Source of the DNA: Lacibacter sp. H407
GTDB lineage: Bacteria; Bacteroidota; Bacteroidia; Chitinophagales; Chitinophagaceae
Length of the DNA stretch: 64,000 nucleotides
Reading direction: 5' to 3'
NCBI RefSeq assembly: GCF_037892605.1
Contig: NZ_JBBKTU010000001.1
Span: 806,001-870,000, forward strand
The notes under the pieces were generated by a model that was given only the letters and a program-made list of their open reading frames with translations, was not told the origin of the DNA and ran no database searches. Within the stretch, counting starts at the first letter, position 1, and each line of letters starts with the position of its first letter. The position numbers and the translations under genes were made by a program. Of the stretch, positions 19,016 through 28,582 are shown in pieces.

Positions 19016-19525
19016 CTATGAACTATTGACTACCACCTCCAGATTACTCTTCTCAAACTGCGCCGTCAATTCATAACCCAAACTCTCCAGCACCACGAAA
19101 GCACGGTTGTTCAACACTTTGATCACAATACCTTCTTTATCCATCAACAGCCCCGTCTTCACACGCACCTTTTCGCCAGCTGCCAAACTGATGGGCCTAA
19201 CTTCCACCTGCTCATACTCATTCAAAAATTTTCGGATCACCTCAATTTCCTCATCTTTAATGATGCCCGGCTTCCCGTTCCAGTACAAAAAATTCACCAC
19301 CCCATCTGTTAACCGCACCCTTGTCTTCTCCTCTTCAGAAACCTGCACAAACACATAGCTTTTAAACAATGGCTCTTCAATTATTTTATATCGGTCGCTC
19401 CATTTGCGCCGCACCTTATTCATCGGGCAGTAATAAACCAACCCTTTTTTTTCTAATTGCGCACAGATCTTCTTCTCCCACCTGGGCTTTGTATAAACAG
19501 CGTACCAATGTTTGCTTTCATTCAT
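19016..19525 (-). CDS. UpxY-type NusG-like transcription antiterminator
   Basis: About 169 residues. The N-terminal NGN domain starts KHWYAVYTKPRWEKKICAQL, with CPMNKVRRKWSDRYKIIEEP and LFKSYVFVQV. The C-terminal KOW-like domain has AAGEKVRVKTGLLMDKEGIV. This matches the UpxY/LoaP group of specialised NusG paralogues that bind RNA polymerase in a capsule operon leader and stop premature termination. It is the first gene of the polysaccharide operon and sits about 210 bases after an intrinsic terminator in the leader, which fits that job. The ATG at 19525 begins the domain. Confidence 0.88.
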   Translation of the reverse strand: MNESKHWYAVYTKPRWEKKICAQLEKKGLVYYCPMNKVRRKWSDRYKIIEEPLFKSYVFVQVSEEEKTRVRLTDGVVNFLYWNGKPGIIKDEEIEVIRKFLNEYEQVEVRPISLAAGEKVRVKTGLLMDKEGIVIKVLNNRAFVVLESLGYELTAQFEKSNLEVVVNSS

Positions 19526-19738
19526 GTTTTCCTTCAAACTATATCGACTGTCAGGTCCCAACTTTTGCCTATTGAAGCCCGACTACCCACTAACGACAGT
19601 TCACTACCGGCTATCGGCTTTCCAAACCATCGACTATCACCCCTCCTCCAACCACAATTTACTACAAAGCTTCGCCCCCTCAGTCACATCCACAAAAAAA
19701 GACTAAGTACTTACTAATAAAAATCCTGCAATAATAAA

Positions 19739-19773
19739 AAGGGCAAACAAGCCTGTTAGGCTTATTTACCCTT
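19739..19773 (-). terminator. Intrinsic terminator in the leader of the polysaccharide operon
   Basis: On the minus strand AAGGGTAAATAAGCCT, loop AAC, AGGCTTGTTTGCCCTT form a 16-bp stem with only two G-U pairs, followed directly by TTTATTATT. It lies between the predicted promoter and the UpxY-like gene, with no coding gene between, so it would end transcription early unless overridden. This is the arrangement expected for processive antitermination control of the operon. Confidence 0.75.
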
Positions 19774-19871
19774 CCAATAATGTTATAAACACTGCCGTAG
19801 CAGGTATGTGTTTGTTGTTATTCCGTTTCACGTTACAATTCACAGGTGCGCCGGCACCGATTCCATTGTTG

Positions 19872-19904
19872 CAAATTTATGTCGTTTAGACACTTACACA
19901 TCAA
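19872..19904 (-). promoter_or_regulatory. Putative Bacteroidota sigma-ABfr promoter
   Basis: The minus strand has TAAATTTG (19879-19872), an exact TAnnTTTG -7 element. TTG lies at 19904-19902, 22 bases upstream, slightly longer than the usual spacing. Transcription would start near 19865 and run through two small hairpins (GGTGC/GCACC and CTGC/GCAG), an 8-codon ATG...TGA frame and then the terminator at 19739-19773. Confidence 0.45.
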
Positions 19905-20383
19905 TCCATCCACCCCGGAGCAACGATGTTTTTCATTCAGTTGATCTGAGCGCAAGATAACGGTTGAGCCTCAATCGTAAAAAAATAATATTTAACATCA
20001 ACTGCATATCCAACTGACAAACAATATCTCATTTGTTGAAAAAATCAACTTACTGAATGATACACTTAGTCCTCATTTGAAAAAAGATGCAGCTTCGTTG
20101 CTAAAGGCAGGACACTCCCACCTTACGCCCATGATGAAGCGTATATAAGGCGTAGCAGACGTAAAAAAGCGACACAAAGAAAGTAAGCCATTCCTATGTA
20201 CAATCGTGCCTGAAATCAAGCAGAAACCGAAAATTCTGACCTTATTGTCAAAACAGCTTCACAATTACAAGCAAAGCTTTTGACCAGTCTTCAATCCTTA
20301 CCCGTAACATTCAACATACAAATCCCTCATCCTATCCTACATCGAAAAACCTTCCTATTTTCATCACCACAAAACCCACTGCT
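19905..20383. other. Divergent intergenic region, no gene seen
   Basis: About 480 bases between the polysaccharide leader and the plus-strand acyltransferase gene. Contains a weak inverted pair TTACGCC / GGCGTAG near 20130-20158 and AT-rich stretches, but no ORF, RNA gene or promoter that I can support. Confidence 0.4.
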
Positions 20384-21535
20384 TTGAATCAACGCTTTTA
20401 CTCACTCGATGTATTTCGTGGTGCCACCGTTGCACTCATGATCCTGGTGAACAACCCCGGCTCCTGGTCGCATATCTATGCCCCGTTAAAACACGCTCCG
20501 TGGCATGGTTGTACACCTACCGATCTGGTGTTTCCATTTTTCCTCTTTGCTGTGGGAAATGCAATGGCGTTTGTGATGCCCAAACTGCAACAGGGAGGCG
20601 ATGGCATGTTCTGGAAAAAAGTGCTCAAACGTACAGCGCTTATTTTTCTCATTGGTCTATTGCTCAACTTAAGTCCTTTCGTGAAATGGAGCAACAATGC
20701 ATTAGTACTGAAAACACTGGATTCGATTCGCATCATGGGTGTATTGCAACGTATTGCTCTTTGCTACTTTTTTGCATCGGTAATTGTGTATTACTTCAAA
20801 CAACGGGGTGCGTTTGTTACAGCAGCCATCTTGCTGTTATTGTATTGGTTGCTGTCGCTCTTTCTTGGTACTCCCGGTACTCCTTACAGTTTAGAAGGCT
20901 GGTTTGGCACTAATATCGACAAAGCCATTCTCGGTGAAGCGCATATGTACAAAGGCGAAGGCATTGCATTTGATCCTGAAGGATTGATGAGCACCTTCGC
21001 TGCCATTGTGCAGGTGATCTTTGGTTATTTAGTGGGTGATTATATTCAGAAAAAGGGCAAGACCTTTGAAATGGTTAGTGGACTTTTTGTTATTGCAACC
21101 ATACTTACTGTAAGCGGACTTGCATGGGACATGGTATTCCCCATCAACAAAAAGATCTGGACCAGTTCATACACACTCTACACAACAGGGCTCGCCATCT
21201 ATACCATTGCAACGATGATCTATTTTATCGAATTCAAACAGGCAAAAGGGTTTCTGCTGAAATTCTTTGATGTGTTTGGCAAAAATCCCTTGTTCATTTT
21301 TGTATTAAGTGGTTTCTTACCAAGAGCATTGGGTTTGATCCGTATTCACAATGGTCTCAATGCGGAAGGCTTACCCAAATACCTTTCGCCATTTGGATGG
21401 TTTTATGAAAAGGTGTGCAAACTCGTTCCCGGCATTCCTGAAAACGGCTCACTCGTTTATGCCATCAGCATGATCATCATGTACTGGGCAATTTGTTATT
21501 GGTTAGATAAGAGGAAGATTTATATTAAAGTGTAA
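20384..21535 (+). CDS. HGSNAT/NagX-like transmembrane acyltransferase (DUF5009)
   Basis: A 383-residue integral membrane protein starting at a TTG codon, with the SLDVFRGATVALMILVNNPG motif near the N-terminus. HAPWHGCTPTDLVFPFFLF includes the conserved His and Asp region of heparan-alpha-glucosaminide N-acetyltransferases, and about ten hydrophobic segments follow. Eukaryotic HGSNAT moves acetyl groups across a membrane onto glucosamine; bacterial relatives (NagX) are linked to chitosugar or amino sugar use. The MurU/AmgK-like amino sugar genes lie close by on the other strand. No ATG fits the homologous start; substrate is inferred. Confidence 0.8.
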   Translation: MNQRFYSLDVFRGATVALMILVNNPGSWSHIYAPLKHAPWHGCTPTDLVFPFFLFAVGNAMAFVMPKLQQGGDGMFWKKVLKRTALIFLIGLLLNLSPFVKWSNNALVLKTLDSIRIMGVLQRIALCYFFASVIVYYFKQRGAFVTAAILLLLYWLLSLFLGTPGTPYSLEGWFGTNIDKAILGEAHMYKGEGIAFDPEGLMSTFAAIVQVIFGYLVGDYIQKKGKTFEMVSGLFVIATILTVSGLAWDMVFPINKKIWTSSYTLYTTGLAIYTIATMIYFIEFKQAKGFLLKFFDVFGKNPLFIFVLSGFLPRALGLIRIHNGLNAEGLPKYLSPFGWFYEKVCKLVPGIPENGSLVYAISMIIMYWAICYWLDKRKIYIKV

Positions 21536-21536
21536 A

Positions 21537-21598
21537 CATCCTGAGCGCAGTCGAAGGGTGTTTGTGCAACCCTGAGAACCAGTCGAAGGATCAAAAAA
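21537..21598. repeat. Tandem imperfect CCTGAGnnCAGTCGAAGG intergenic repeat
   Basis: Two imperfect copies, CATCCTGAGCGCAGTCGAAG and CAACCCTGAGAACCAGTCGA, lie directly after the acyltransferase stop. Related TCCTGAG...GTCGAAGGA units are scattered between genes in many bacterial genomes. They are placed between two convergent genes and could form a weak terminator; no coding function. Confidence 0.55.
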
Positions 21599-21602
21599 TA
21601 TC

Positions 21603-22055
21603 TTATTTCTCAAACGTTTCTAAAATCTTCTTTTCTTTTTTTGCTATATCAGAACGAAACCTCTTCTCCTTTTTGGTATATTTACTATCCCTGTAAAAAT
21701 AAAGCTCATTAATACTTGGATTATAGGTCTGTATATTTCTTTTAATCTCAAGTTTAATTAATGAATTTTCATGAAAGAAAAAGTTGCTTTCCGAGAAAAG
21801 CGTCAACTTTCCGAATTTTATTTTGCCAGAAAATTTACTAGTAAAGAGCACTAAATTACCGTTACTATCAGAATAATAAATATCAATAAAGAAATCCTTG
21901 TCTTCTGTACTATCAGATGTGATCGTCTTGCTAATTTGTAGTTTTTGTTTATTTATATAATTCACGATACTGTCAATGTTCTTTTCATTGACATTTTCCT
22001 GAGCATAAGAATCATAGGAAGTAAAAAGTATAAGTAAATAAACAAATCTCCTCAT
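21603..22055 (-). CDS. Hypothetical secreted protein
   Basis: A 150-residue protein with a signal peptide (MRRFVYLLILFTSYDSYAQ, cleavage after AQ). The mature region is rich in Lys, Ser, Asp and Phe, with predicted beta strands (FFIDIYYSDSNGNLVLFTS) and a basic C-terminus (KKEKRFRSDIAKKEKKILE). No family recognised. The gene is AT-rich compared with its neighbours. It is convergent with the membrane acyltransferase and stands alone. Confidence 0.6.
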   Translation of the reverse strand: MRRFVYLLILFTSYDSYAQENVNEKNIDSIVNYINKQKLQISKTITSDSTEDKDFFIDIYYSDSNGNLVLFTSKFSGKIKFGKLTLFSESNFFFHENSLIKLEIKRNIQTYNPSINELYFYRDSKYTKKEKRFRSDIAKKEKKILETFEK

Positions 22056-22097
22056 AAAAATAAATGACTTTGTAGCTTAGATTCATTTATTAAAAAA

Positions 22098-22832
22098 TTA
22101 CATAAAATAATTCTCCGCCACCGCCACACTCTCCTGCTTCCCCACATCAACCAACACATCACCACTGTGATCATAACCTAAAATCGTATGCTCTGCTGCA
22201 AGATCAAGATAAGGTTCGGTCAAAGAGAACTTACCGCTTTGTTTTACCAATGAAAAAAAGCGTGGTTCAAACACAACTACACAACTATATGCTTTTTCAA
22301 TAAGCTTCTTCTTTTCATCTTCTGTATACGTAAGCACCGGACCTTTCTCTTCGCCCGTTGTTACATTACGCCAACCGCATAATTTATTTGCATCATCAAA
22401 TAAAAAATTACGGGCCGTTTTTCGATTGGTAACAGCAAACGAAATCAAGGGTTTGTGTTGATAATGATAAGCAAGCAGATCATGAAGATTTAAGTTTGTA
22501 AGAATATCCACATTGATCGTAACAAACGGCTCATCGCCTTCCAGCAATGGTCTTGCTTTCAATAAACCACCGCCTGTTTCCAGCACTTGATCCCGTTCAT
22601 CACTGATAACAATATTGCTACCCCAACCTTTATTTTTTTCTATTGCTTCGATGATCTGGTCAGCAAAATGATGCACATTCACCACCACATCTGTAATACC
22701 ATATTGCTGCAGGTATTCAATGTTTCGTTGCAACAAACTCTTGCCGTTTACCAATGCCAACGCTTTGGGATGATGATCAGTCCATGGTTTAAAACGTGAA
22801 CCCAAACCCGCTGCAAAAATCATTGCTTTCAT
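22098..22832 (-). CDS. MurU-like nucleotidyltransferase (sugar-1-phosphate uridylyltransferase)
   Basis: About 245 residues with the GT-A nucleotidyltransferase pattern: MKAMIFAAGLGSRFKPWTDH (G-x-G-x-R signature), HHPKALALVNGK, ETGGGLLKA and the metal Asp in VTINVDILTN near residue 107. P. putida MurU makes UDP-MurNAc from MurNAc-1-phosphate made by AmgK. The next gene downstream in sequence (upstream in transcription) encodes an AmgK-like kinase, so a peptidoglycan-recycling role is likely. The start at 22832 is chosen because the signature begins there; a longer frame to 22958 is unlike any family. Confidence 0.82.
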   Translation of the reverse strand: MKAMIFAAGLGSRFKPWTDHHPKALALVNGKSLLQRNIEYLQQYGITDVVVNVHHFADQIIEAIEKNKGWGSNIVISDERDQVLETGGGLLKARPLLEGDEPFVTINVDILTNLNLHDLLAYHYQHKPLISFAVTNRKTARNFLFDDANKLCGWRNVTTGEEKGPVLTYTEDEKKKLIEKAYSCVVVFEPRFFSLVKQSGKFSLTEPYLDLAAEHTILGYDHSGDVLVDVGKQESVAVAENYFM

Positions 22833-22972
22833 ACTCGCTGTAATTACTTTTAGTTTTCTCTGCGTTAAACTCTTTCTCTCCCTTCTCTGCGTCGAAGTAA
22901 GAAACAACTCACAACCTGCAAACCCGTAACCTATAACTTGCAACCTTCCACTCACCATTCACCACTCACCTT

Positions 22973-24436
22973 TTAATACGTTTTATTGATCCAGTTTTTT
23001 GCATCCTGCACCACATGTTTCAATTCGATCTTCACGCCATATTTATTCTTTAAATGACGGGCCAATGCATCAGCAGCATACACACTGCGGTGCTGTCCAC
23101 CCGTGCATCCAAAACTGATCTGCAGATTGGCAAAGTTGCGTTGCATATAATCTTCCACAGCAATGTCAACAATGTTATACACGCTGTTTAAAAACTGCGG
23201 CATCTTTGTTTGCTGTTCCAGAAAATCTTTTACGCCTTTATCTCGTCCGGTTTGTGTTTTAAATTCTTCGATCCTGCCGGGATTTAAAATACCTCTGCAA
23301 TCAAACACAAAACCACCGCCATTGTCTGTTTCATCAACAGGTATTCCGGTTGATTTATAAGAGAAGCTGCTGATACGAACCAGCAACGGTGTTTCATCGG
23401 TTGCCTTTGGCGGTTCAAAACGATGGATCACTTCATCCTGTACCATCAAGCCCAGCAACCGTTCAAATTCAGGTAATACAATCCCTACATTGCGGTTACT
23501 TAAAAACCAACGGATGTTTCGCAACGCCAATGGAATACTTGTTAAGAAATGTGCTTTGCGTTCAAACAAACCACGGAAACCATACGCACCCAGCACCTGC
23601 AACAAACGGATCAACACATAACCGTTGTACTGACTTACAAATCGGGTACGGTCAATTTCTTTCTGCAATACATTTTCTACACAATCCATATAATAATCCA
23701 GCAAGCTGTCTTTCCATTCATCCGATAACTCTGCTTTTGCCTGCCATAGCAAAGAAGCAACATCGTATTGCACCGCACCTTTCATACCACCCTGGTAATC
23801 GATGAAATGAACGTTGCCATCTTTCACTTGTATATTCCGGCTTTGAAAATCACGGAACATAAAATATTTATGATCAACTCGGGTGAGATAGATACTCAGG
23901 TCTTCAAAATCTTCGATCAGTTTTTCTTTATCGTATGGGATCTTCAACGTATCCAGAAAATAATAACGGAAGTACAACAGATCAGAAACGATTGCTTGTC
24001 GGCCAAACTCTCTGGATGTAATACACCAGTCGTAATTAAATTCTTCATGCCCCTTGATCTGCATATGTGCCAGTTGCTGCAAACTTTGTTGGAACAACCG
24101 ATACGTATGATCAGTATAACCATGTTGCTCCAGTTCATTCAGCAACGATACATCACCAAAATCTTCCTGCAGATAAATCATTTCATCAACCGATACTGCA
24201 TAGATGGTTGGTACCGGACATTTCGCTTGTTTAAAATGTTTACTGAATTTTAAGAAGGTTTGTGTTTCCTTAATATTCTTACTCCAGGTGGCAATACAGG
24301 TTGGCTCGCCTGTTACACGGTAATAAACACGGTCGCTTCCGCTTTGTGGCACTTTTTCAATCAATACAGGCAGTGTGCCAAAACAACCTTGATATAGCAG
24401 CGCTATCTGTTCATGTATTTCTTGCATAACAATCAA
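22973..24436 (-). CDS. AmgK-like sugar kinase fused to RapZ C-terminal domain
   Basis: A 487-residue two-domain protein. Residues 1 to about 335 are an aminoglycoside-phosphotransferase-fold kinase like AmgK: IYLQEDFGDVSLLNEL, catalytic FRDFQSRNIQVKDG (H-x-D-x-x-x-x-N variant, HxD being RDF) and metal Asp in HFIDYQGG. Residues about 350-487 match the RapZ C-terminal domain: VRISSFSYKSTGIP, FDCRGILNPG and the hallmark FGCTGGQHRSVYAADALARH. AmgK phosphorylates MurNAc/GlcNAc at C1; the RapZ C-domain of E. coli senses glucosamine-6-phosphate. The fusion sits beside a MurU-like gene. A second ATG (24427) is possible. Confidence 0.88.
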   Translation of the reverse strand: MIVMQEIHEQIALLYQGCFGTLPVLIEKVPQSGSDRVYYRVTGEPTCIATWSKNIKETQTFLKFSKHFKQAKCPVPTIYAVSVDEMIYLQEDFGDVSLLNELEQHGYTDHTYRLFQQSLQQLAHMQIKGHEEFNYDWCITSREFGRQAIVSDLLYFRYYFLDTLKIPYDKEKLIEDFEDLSIYLTRVDHKYFMFRDFQSRNIQVKDGNVHFIDYQGGMKGAVQYDVASLLWQAKAELSDEWKDSLLDYYMDCVENVLQKEIDRTRFVSQYNGYVLIRLLQVLGAYGFRGLFERKAHFLTSIPLALRNIRWFLSNRNVGIVLPEFERLLGLMVQDEVIHRFEPPKATDETPLLVRISSFSYKSTGIPVDETDNGGGFVFDCRGILNPGRIEEFKTQTGRDKGVKDFLEQQTKMPQFLNSVYNIVDIAVEDYMQRNFANLQISFGCTGGQHRSVYAADALARHLKNKYGVKIELKHVVQDAKNWINKTY

Positions 24437-24476
24437 AGGAACGAAAAATAGCTATTTTAGCAATAAGTAAATATGT

Positions 24477-25565
24477 ATGCGTAAGTTTTTGCAATCGATT
24501 CTCACCAAACCCGTTGCCGCAATGGCCAAACGCTATTCCAGCAAACCTAACCTGCAACGAGTACACGAGGCATTAAGTAAATTGTATGCACACACGTTAG
24601 AACATCCGGGAAAGAAAGGATTGCTGTTACCGATGAATGCAGCAACAGATCGGTTCATCATTTTCAGCGATCAACACAAAGGCGCCAAAAATGGCAGTGA
24701 TGATTTTATGTGGGCCGAACCAAACTATCTCGCCGCTCTGGCTCATTATTACAATGAAGGCTATCATTTTATTTCATTAGGCGATAGTGAAGAACTCTGG
24801 GAAAATACAGTGTGGCCGGTAAAATCAAAAAATAAAATAACAACAGAAGCAGAGAAAAAATTTCTGACTGAAAAACGATTTACCAAAGTATTCGGCAATC
24901 ACGATCTGTTTTGGAACAACGATCCGTTTGCAGGCTTGCAACTGTTCAGCATGTATGGCGAAACGGTGAAGATCTATGAAGCGGTTGTATTACAAACAAG
25001 CATCAGCAATACGGCACTTGATTTTTTTCTTACACATGGGCATCAGGGCGATGGACAAAGCGATGGCAATCCGTTCAGTGCATGGTTTGTATCACGCATC
25101 TGGGGACCGCTGCAGAGTTATCTCAACCTCAATCCCAATACACCGGCCACCATCAAAGAATTAAAAACAGCACATAACCGTTTTATGTATGAGTGGAGCA
25201 AGCAGGAAAAAAATCCTGTGCTGATCACAGGTCATACCCATCAACCCGTGTTTGCATCATTAACACATCTGGAGCGTTTGTACAAACAACTGATTCATGC
25301 ACGTGAAAAAGCAGATGAACCCACCGCACAGCAACTGAATAAAGAGATCCGTTTCCGGCAGGACGAATATGATTATGTAAACAGTAATTATATTAAAATG
25401 AAGCCATTTTATTTTAATACGGGTTGCTGCTGTTACAGCGATGGAGATATTACCGGTATTGAAATAGCTGAAGGAATGATACGACTGATCAAATGGAAAA
25501 AGAAAGACAATGTTTCCATTCGTGAAATACTGGAAGAAATGAAGTTGATCGATCTGCTCATTTGA
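24477..25565 (+). CDS. Calcineurin-like metallophosphoesterase
   Basis: A 362-residue protein with the metallophosphoesterase motif set: IIFSDQHKGAKNG (D-x-H), ISLGDSEELWE (GD), VFGNHDLFW (GNHD), a single His in FLTHGHQGD, and ITGHTHQPV (GHTH). It likely hydrolyses a phosphomonoester or diester with two metal ions in the cytoplasm; no signal peptide. It is divergent from the kinase/RapZ gene with about 40 bases between starts, so the two may share a control region. Substrate unknown. Confidence 0.85.
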   Translation: MRKFLQSILTKPVAAMAKRYSSKPNLQRVHEALSKLYAHTLEHPGKKGLLLPMNAATDRFIIFSDQHKGAKNGSDDFMWAEPNYLAALAHYYNEGYHFISLGDSEELWENTVWPVKSKNKITTEAEKKFLTEKRFTKVFGNHDLFWNNDPFAGLQLFSMYGETVKIYEAVVLQTSISNTALDFFLTHGHQGDGQSDGNPFSAWFVSRIWGPLQSYLNLNPNTPATIKELKTAHNRFMYEWSKQEKNPVLITGHTHQPVFASLTHLERLYKQLIHAREKADEPTAQQLNKEIRFRQDEYDYVNSNYIKMKPFYFNTGCCCYSDGDITGIEIAEGMIRLIKWKKKDNVSIREILEEMKLIDLLI

Positions 25566-25590
25566 TCGTTTGCCATTAACTTTGCGGGCC

Positions 25591-26361
25591 ATGAAACAAT
25601 TGACCCATCTTTTTGCAGTAGTATTTTTTTTGTTTATTGCAACAACAGGCACTGCACAAAATACAAGAATCAGAGATAACAATAATATTGGCTGGTTCTC
25701 CGGCACCGGCACATTTGCTTTCAACAAAAAATGGAGTGGGCATTTAGAATATCAATGGCGGAGAGATAACTACATCACCAACTGGCAGCAAAGTTTGTTA
25801 CGTACCGGCATTAACTACCATGCAAACAGCAACACAACATTCCGGTTGGGTTATGCCTGGGCTGAAACCTATGCCTATGGTGATAATCCGCTCAATGCGT
25901 TTGGCAAAACATTTACAGAACATCGCATGTACCAAATGGCTACACTTACACAACGTAGCGGTAGTATTGATATCAGTCATCGTATGATCTTAGAGCAACG
26001 TTGGTTACCACGTTACAACTCTGCAGCATCAGTAAAGCCGGATAATTGGTTATTTATGAACCGTGCCCGTTACATGTTGCGTTTACAACAATCATTAAAA
26101 GGAAAAACATTGGAAGATAAAGAACCCTATGTTGCTGCGTACGATGAAATACTTGTTGGCTTTGGAAAAAATGTAAATGAAAATATCTTCGATCAGAACA
26201 GGTTTGGCTTATTACTTGGCTACCGTTTCTCACCTAAATTCAGACTGGAAGCAGGTTACATCAGCCAGATTGCGCAACTTGCAAGAGAAATTGGCGGACG
26301 AAATGTATTTCAACACAACAATGGTTTTATCATCAATACATTCTTCAACGTGAACTTATAA
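25591..26361 (+). CDS. DUF2490 outer-membrane protein
   Basis: About 256 residues. A signal peptide (MKQLTHLFAVVFFLFIATTG, ending TAQ) precedes a beta-strand-rich mature protein with alternating aromatic residues (WSGHLEYQWRRDNYITNW, FRLGYAWAETYAYG, GLLLGYRFSPKFRLEAGY). This is typical of DUF2490 porin-like or beta-barrel proteins of Bacteroidota. ATG 25591 starts the signal peptide; an upstream ATG at 25570 would add a non-signal extension. It starts 25 bases after the metallophosphoesterase and is probably cotranscribed. Confidence 0.78.
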   Translation: MKQLTHLFAVVFFLFIATTGTAQNTRIRDNNNIGWFSGTGTFAFNKKWSGHLEYQWRRDNYITNWQQSLLRTGINYHANSNTTFRLGYAWAETYAYGDNPLNAFGKTFTEHRMYQMATLTQRSGSIDISHRMILEQRWLPRYNSAASVKPDNWLFMNRARYMLRLQQSLKGKTLEDKEPYVAAYDEILVGFGKNVNENIFDQNRFGLLLGYRFSPKFRLEAGYISQIAQLAREIGGRNVFQHNNGFIINTFFNVNL

Positions 26362-26378
26362 ACACAGTTCATTTCAAT

Positions 26379-26410
26379 AAAAAAGTCACGCTGAACAGCG
26401 TGACTTTTTT
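26379..26410. terminator. Bidirectional intrinsic terminator
   Basis: AAAAAAGTCACGCT, loop GAAC, AGCGTGACTTTTTT: a 14-bp perfect stem with A and T tails, between the convergent DUF2490 and M1 peptidase genes. Confidence 0.9.
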
Positions 26411-26427
26411 ATTGTTGCTCAAGTTTA

Positions 26428-28356
26428 TTATTTCTTCCAACTGTTGTTACCGGTATTCATATCAGGTAAACGCTGTTCGGGATCAGCTACCACTTCCTTG
26501 ATGGCTGCTTTTGTTTGCACCGGGAAAGTCCAGGTATCACCACGCTGCCACACTTCTACCGGCAACCGGATCAATTGCTCATCGCCATTTACATCTACCA
26601 CTTTTACAGTAAGTGGCATCGGCATTTTTTCCAACAGTTGCAACGTGATCATTGCGCCATTTTTTATTGGATCTACTTCTTTTACGGCTACATCAAACTT
26701 CCATGTATTCAAAGCCCAACTCCGCCAGAACCAATTGAGATCTTCACCGGCTACATTTTCAATGGTATGAAAGAAATCCCAAGGCGTTGGATGTTTAAAA
26801 GCCCAACGACGTACATATTCTTTCAATGCACGATCGAAACGCTCGGCACCCAATACTTCATTCCGTAACACATATAACATAATGCCCGGTTTATAATACG
26901 CTGCTATTCCAAGGTTTTGTTGTTGCACTACGTCAGCACCGTTGAGCATTCCATCCATTCGATCGTTAAACATTGCGTTAGATATGCTGCCAACATCCGG
27001 TACATCTTTATATTCACCTTTATTGAATGCTTCGCTGGAAAGAATATTGATGAATGTATTAAAGCCTTCATCCATCCATGCAAATTTGCGTTCGTTACTA
27101 CCAACGATCATGGGAAACCATGTATGGCCAAACTCATGATCTGTTACACCAAATAAACCTGATTCCATTGCAGAAGCACTGCAAAACACAATACCGGGAT
27201 ATTCCATACCACCTACAATACCTGCCACATTTGTTGCAACCGGGTAAGGAAACTCATATAAATAGTTACTGTAAAACTCAATACTTGCTTTTGTATATTC
27301 TGTTGAACGACGCCAATCGTTCCCATCTTTTTTTGATGCACTTTCTTTCGGATACACACTCACTGCCATTGCCGTTTTTTCACTCGGCAAATTCATACGT
27401 GCTGCATCCATGATGAATGCAGTACTGGCGGCCCAAGCAACATCTCTTGTATTTTCACATTTGAATTTCCAGGTTGTAAATGGATTACCGGGACGTGAAG
27501 AAGCTTTGTTCACTTCATCAGCCGAACGGATCACCACTGTTTTATCGCTGTTCATTGCTTCACCCCAACGTTTGATCTGCTCTGCCGTAAAACATTCTTC
27601 TGCATTCATCAAACCACCACTTCCTACAACGATCATATTCGATGGTGCTGTAACGCTGTATTCAATTATTCCATATTCCAGGTAAAACTCACCCTGACCG
27701 AGATAAGGATTTACATTCCATCCGTTGATATCATCGTACACACAAGCACGTGGAAACCATTGTGCTACTTCATAGATCCAGCCATCTTTTTGTTTGAGGC
27801 GGCCCATACGATCAGTTCCATATTCAGGAACCGAAAACTTATATTCAATCACCACTTTTGCTGATGCACCTGCATTCTTTAATACTTCCGGCAACCATAC
27901 CTGCATGCGTGTATCGGTTACATGGTATTTGGCATCCACCAGTTTGCCGTTCTGTTCAATTTTTACGGATTGGATCATGTGACCATCCGTAAACTCACCG
28001 TTGGCCCAACGTCCACCCAACGTGGTGGTGGTTGCAGAACCACGTGAATCTTTGCGATAAATATTCTGATCGAGTTGTAACCAGAGAAAACTTAACGCAT
28101 CGGGACTGTTGTTTACATATTGCAACGCAACGGTGCCGCCTACTGTATGTTTATCCGGATCGATGGTTGCCTGTATGTTATAATTGGCCTGGTTCTGCCA
28201 ATACTTTGGCCCCGGCTGACCGCTTGCACTCCTGTATTCATTACCAAAGTTTGGATAGAAGAACGGATGAAATGCTTCACGATGGTCGTACTTACTCTGT
28301 GCAAGCAATACAGTGGTAAAACACACACTCACTGCCAGGAAAAATAATCTCTTCAT
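26428..28356 (-). CDS. M1 family zinc metallopeptidase, secreted
   Basis: About 642 residues from ATG 28356, with signal peptide [20 protein letters not shown]. An N-terminal aminopeptidase-N-like beta domain is followed by the substrate motif VGGMEYPG and the zinc site [13 protein letters not shown] with the third ligand Glu in WMDEGFNTF, 18 residues on. It would trim peptides from the N-terminus in the periplasm or at the cell surface. The C-terminal ARM-like domain is short compared with aminopeptidase N. The longer frame to 28455 lacks a signal peptide and is not used. Confidence 0.9.
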   Translation of the reverse strand: MKRLFFLAVSVCFTTVLLAQSKYDHREAFHPFFYPNFGNEYRSASGQPGPKYWQNQANYNIQATIDPDKHTVGGTVALQYVNNSPDALSFLWLQLDQNIYRKDSRGSATTTTLGGRWANGEFTDGHMIQSVKIEQNGKLVDAKYHVTDTRMQVWLPEVLKNAGASAKVVIEYKFSVPEYGTDRMGRLKQKDGWIYEVAQWFPRACVYDDINGWNVNPYLGQGEFYLEYGIIEYSVTAPSNMIVVGSGGLMNAEECFTAEQIKRWGEAMNSDKTVVIRSADEVNKASSRPGNPFTTWKFKCENTRDVAWAASTAFIMDAARMNLPSEKTAMAVSVYPKESASKKDGNDWRRSTEYTKASIEFYSNYLYEFPYPVATNVAGIVGGMEYPGIVFCSASAMESGLFGVTDHEFGHTWFPMIVGSNERKFAWMDEGFNTFINILSSEAFNKGEYKDVPDVGSISNAMFNDRMDGMLNGADVVQQQNLGIAAYYKPGIMLYVLRNEVLGAERFDRALKEYVRRWAFKHPTPWDFFHTIENVAGEDLNWFWRSWALNTWKFDVAVKEVDPIKNGAMITLQLLEKMPMPLTVKVVDVNGDEQLIRLPVEVWQRGDTWTFPVQTKAAIKEVVADPEQRLPDMNTGNNSWKK

Positions 28357-28582
28357 AGTTGTGATTAATAGTAGCGCTAAAGAAACGAAGCTTTGCCTAT
28401 ATGGGAAAGAATATTTTGTTAAAAGGTAAGCCCAGTAAGACTTTATGCATTTCAAATGTTGTGGTTGGCGGATCGATCACCCTCCCCAAAAAAAATATTT
28501 TTCTTTTTCTGTAATAATCCGTTCAGCCCTGCATCAAATAGCTGTAAACCACAAAAAATAAACATTTATAAAATATATCATC

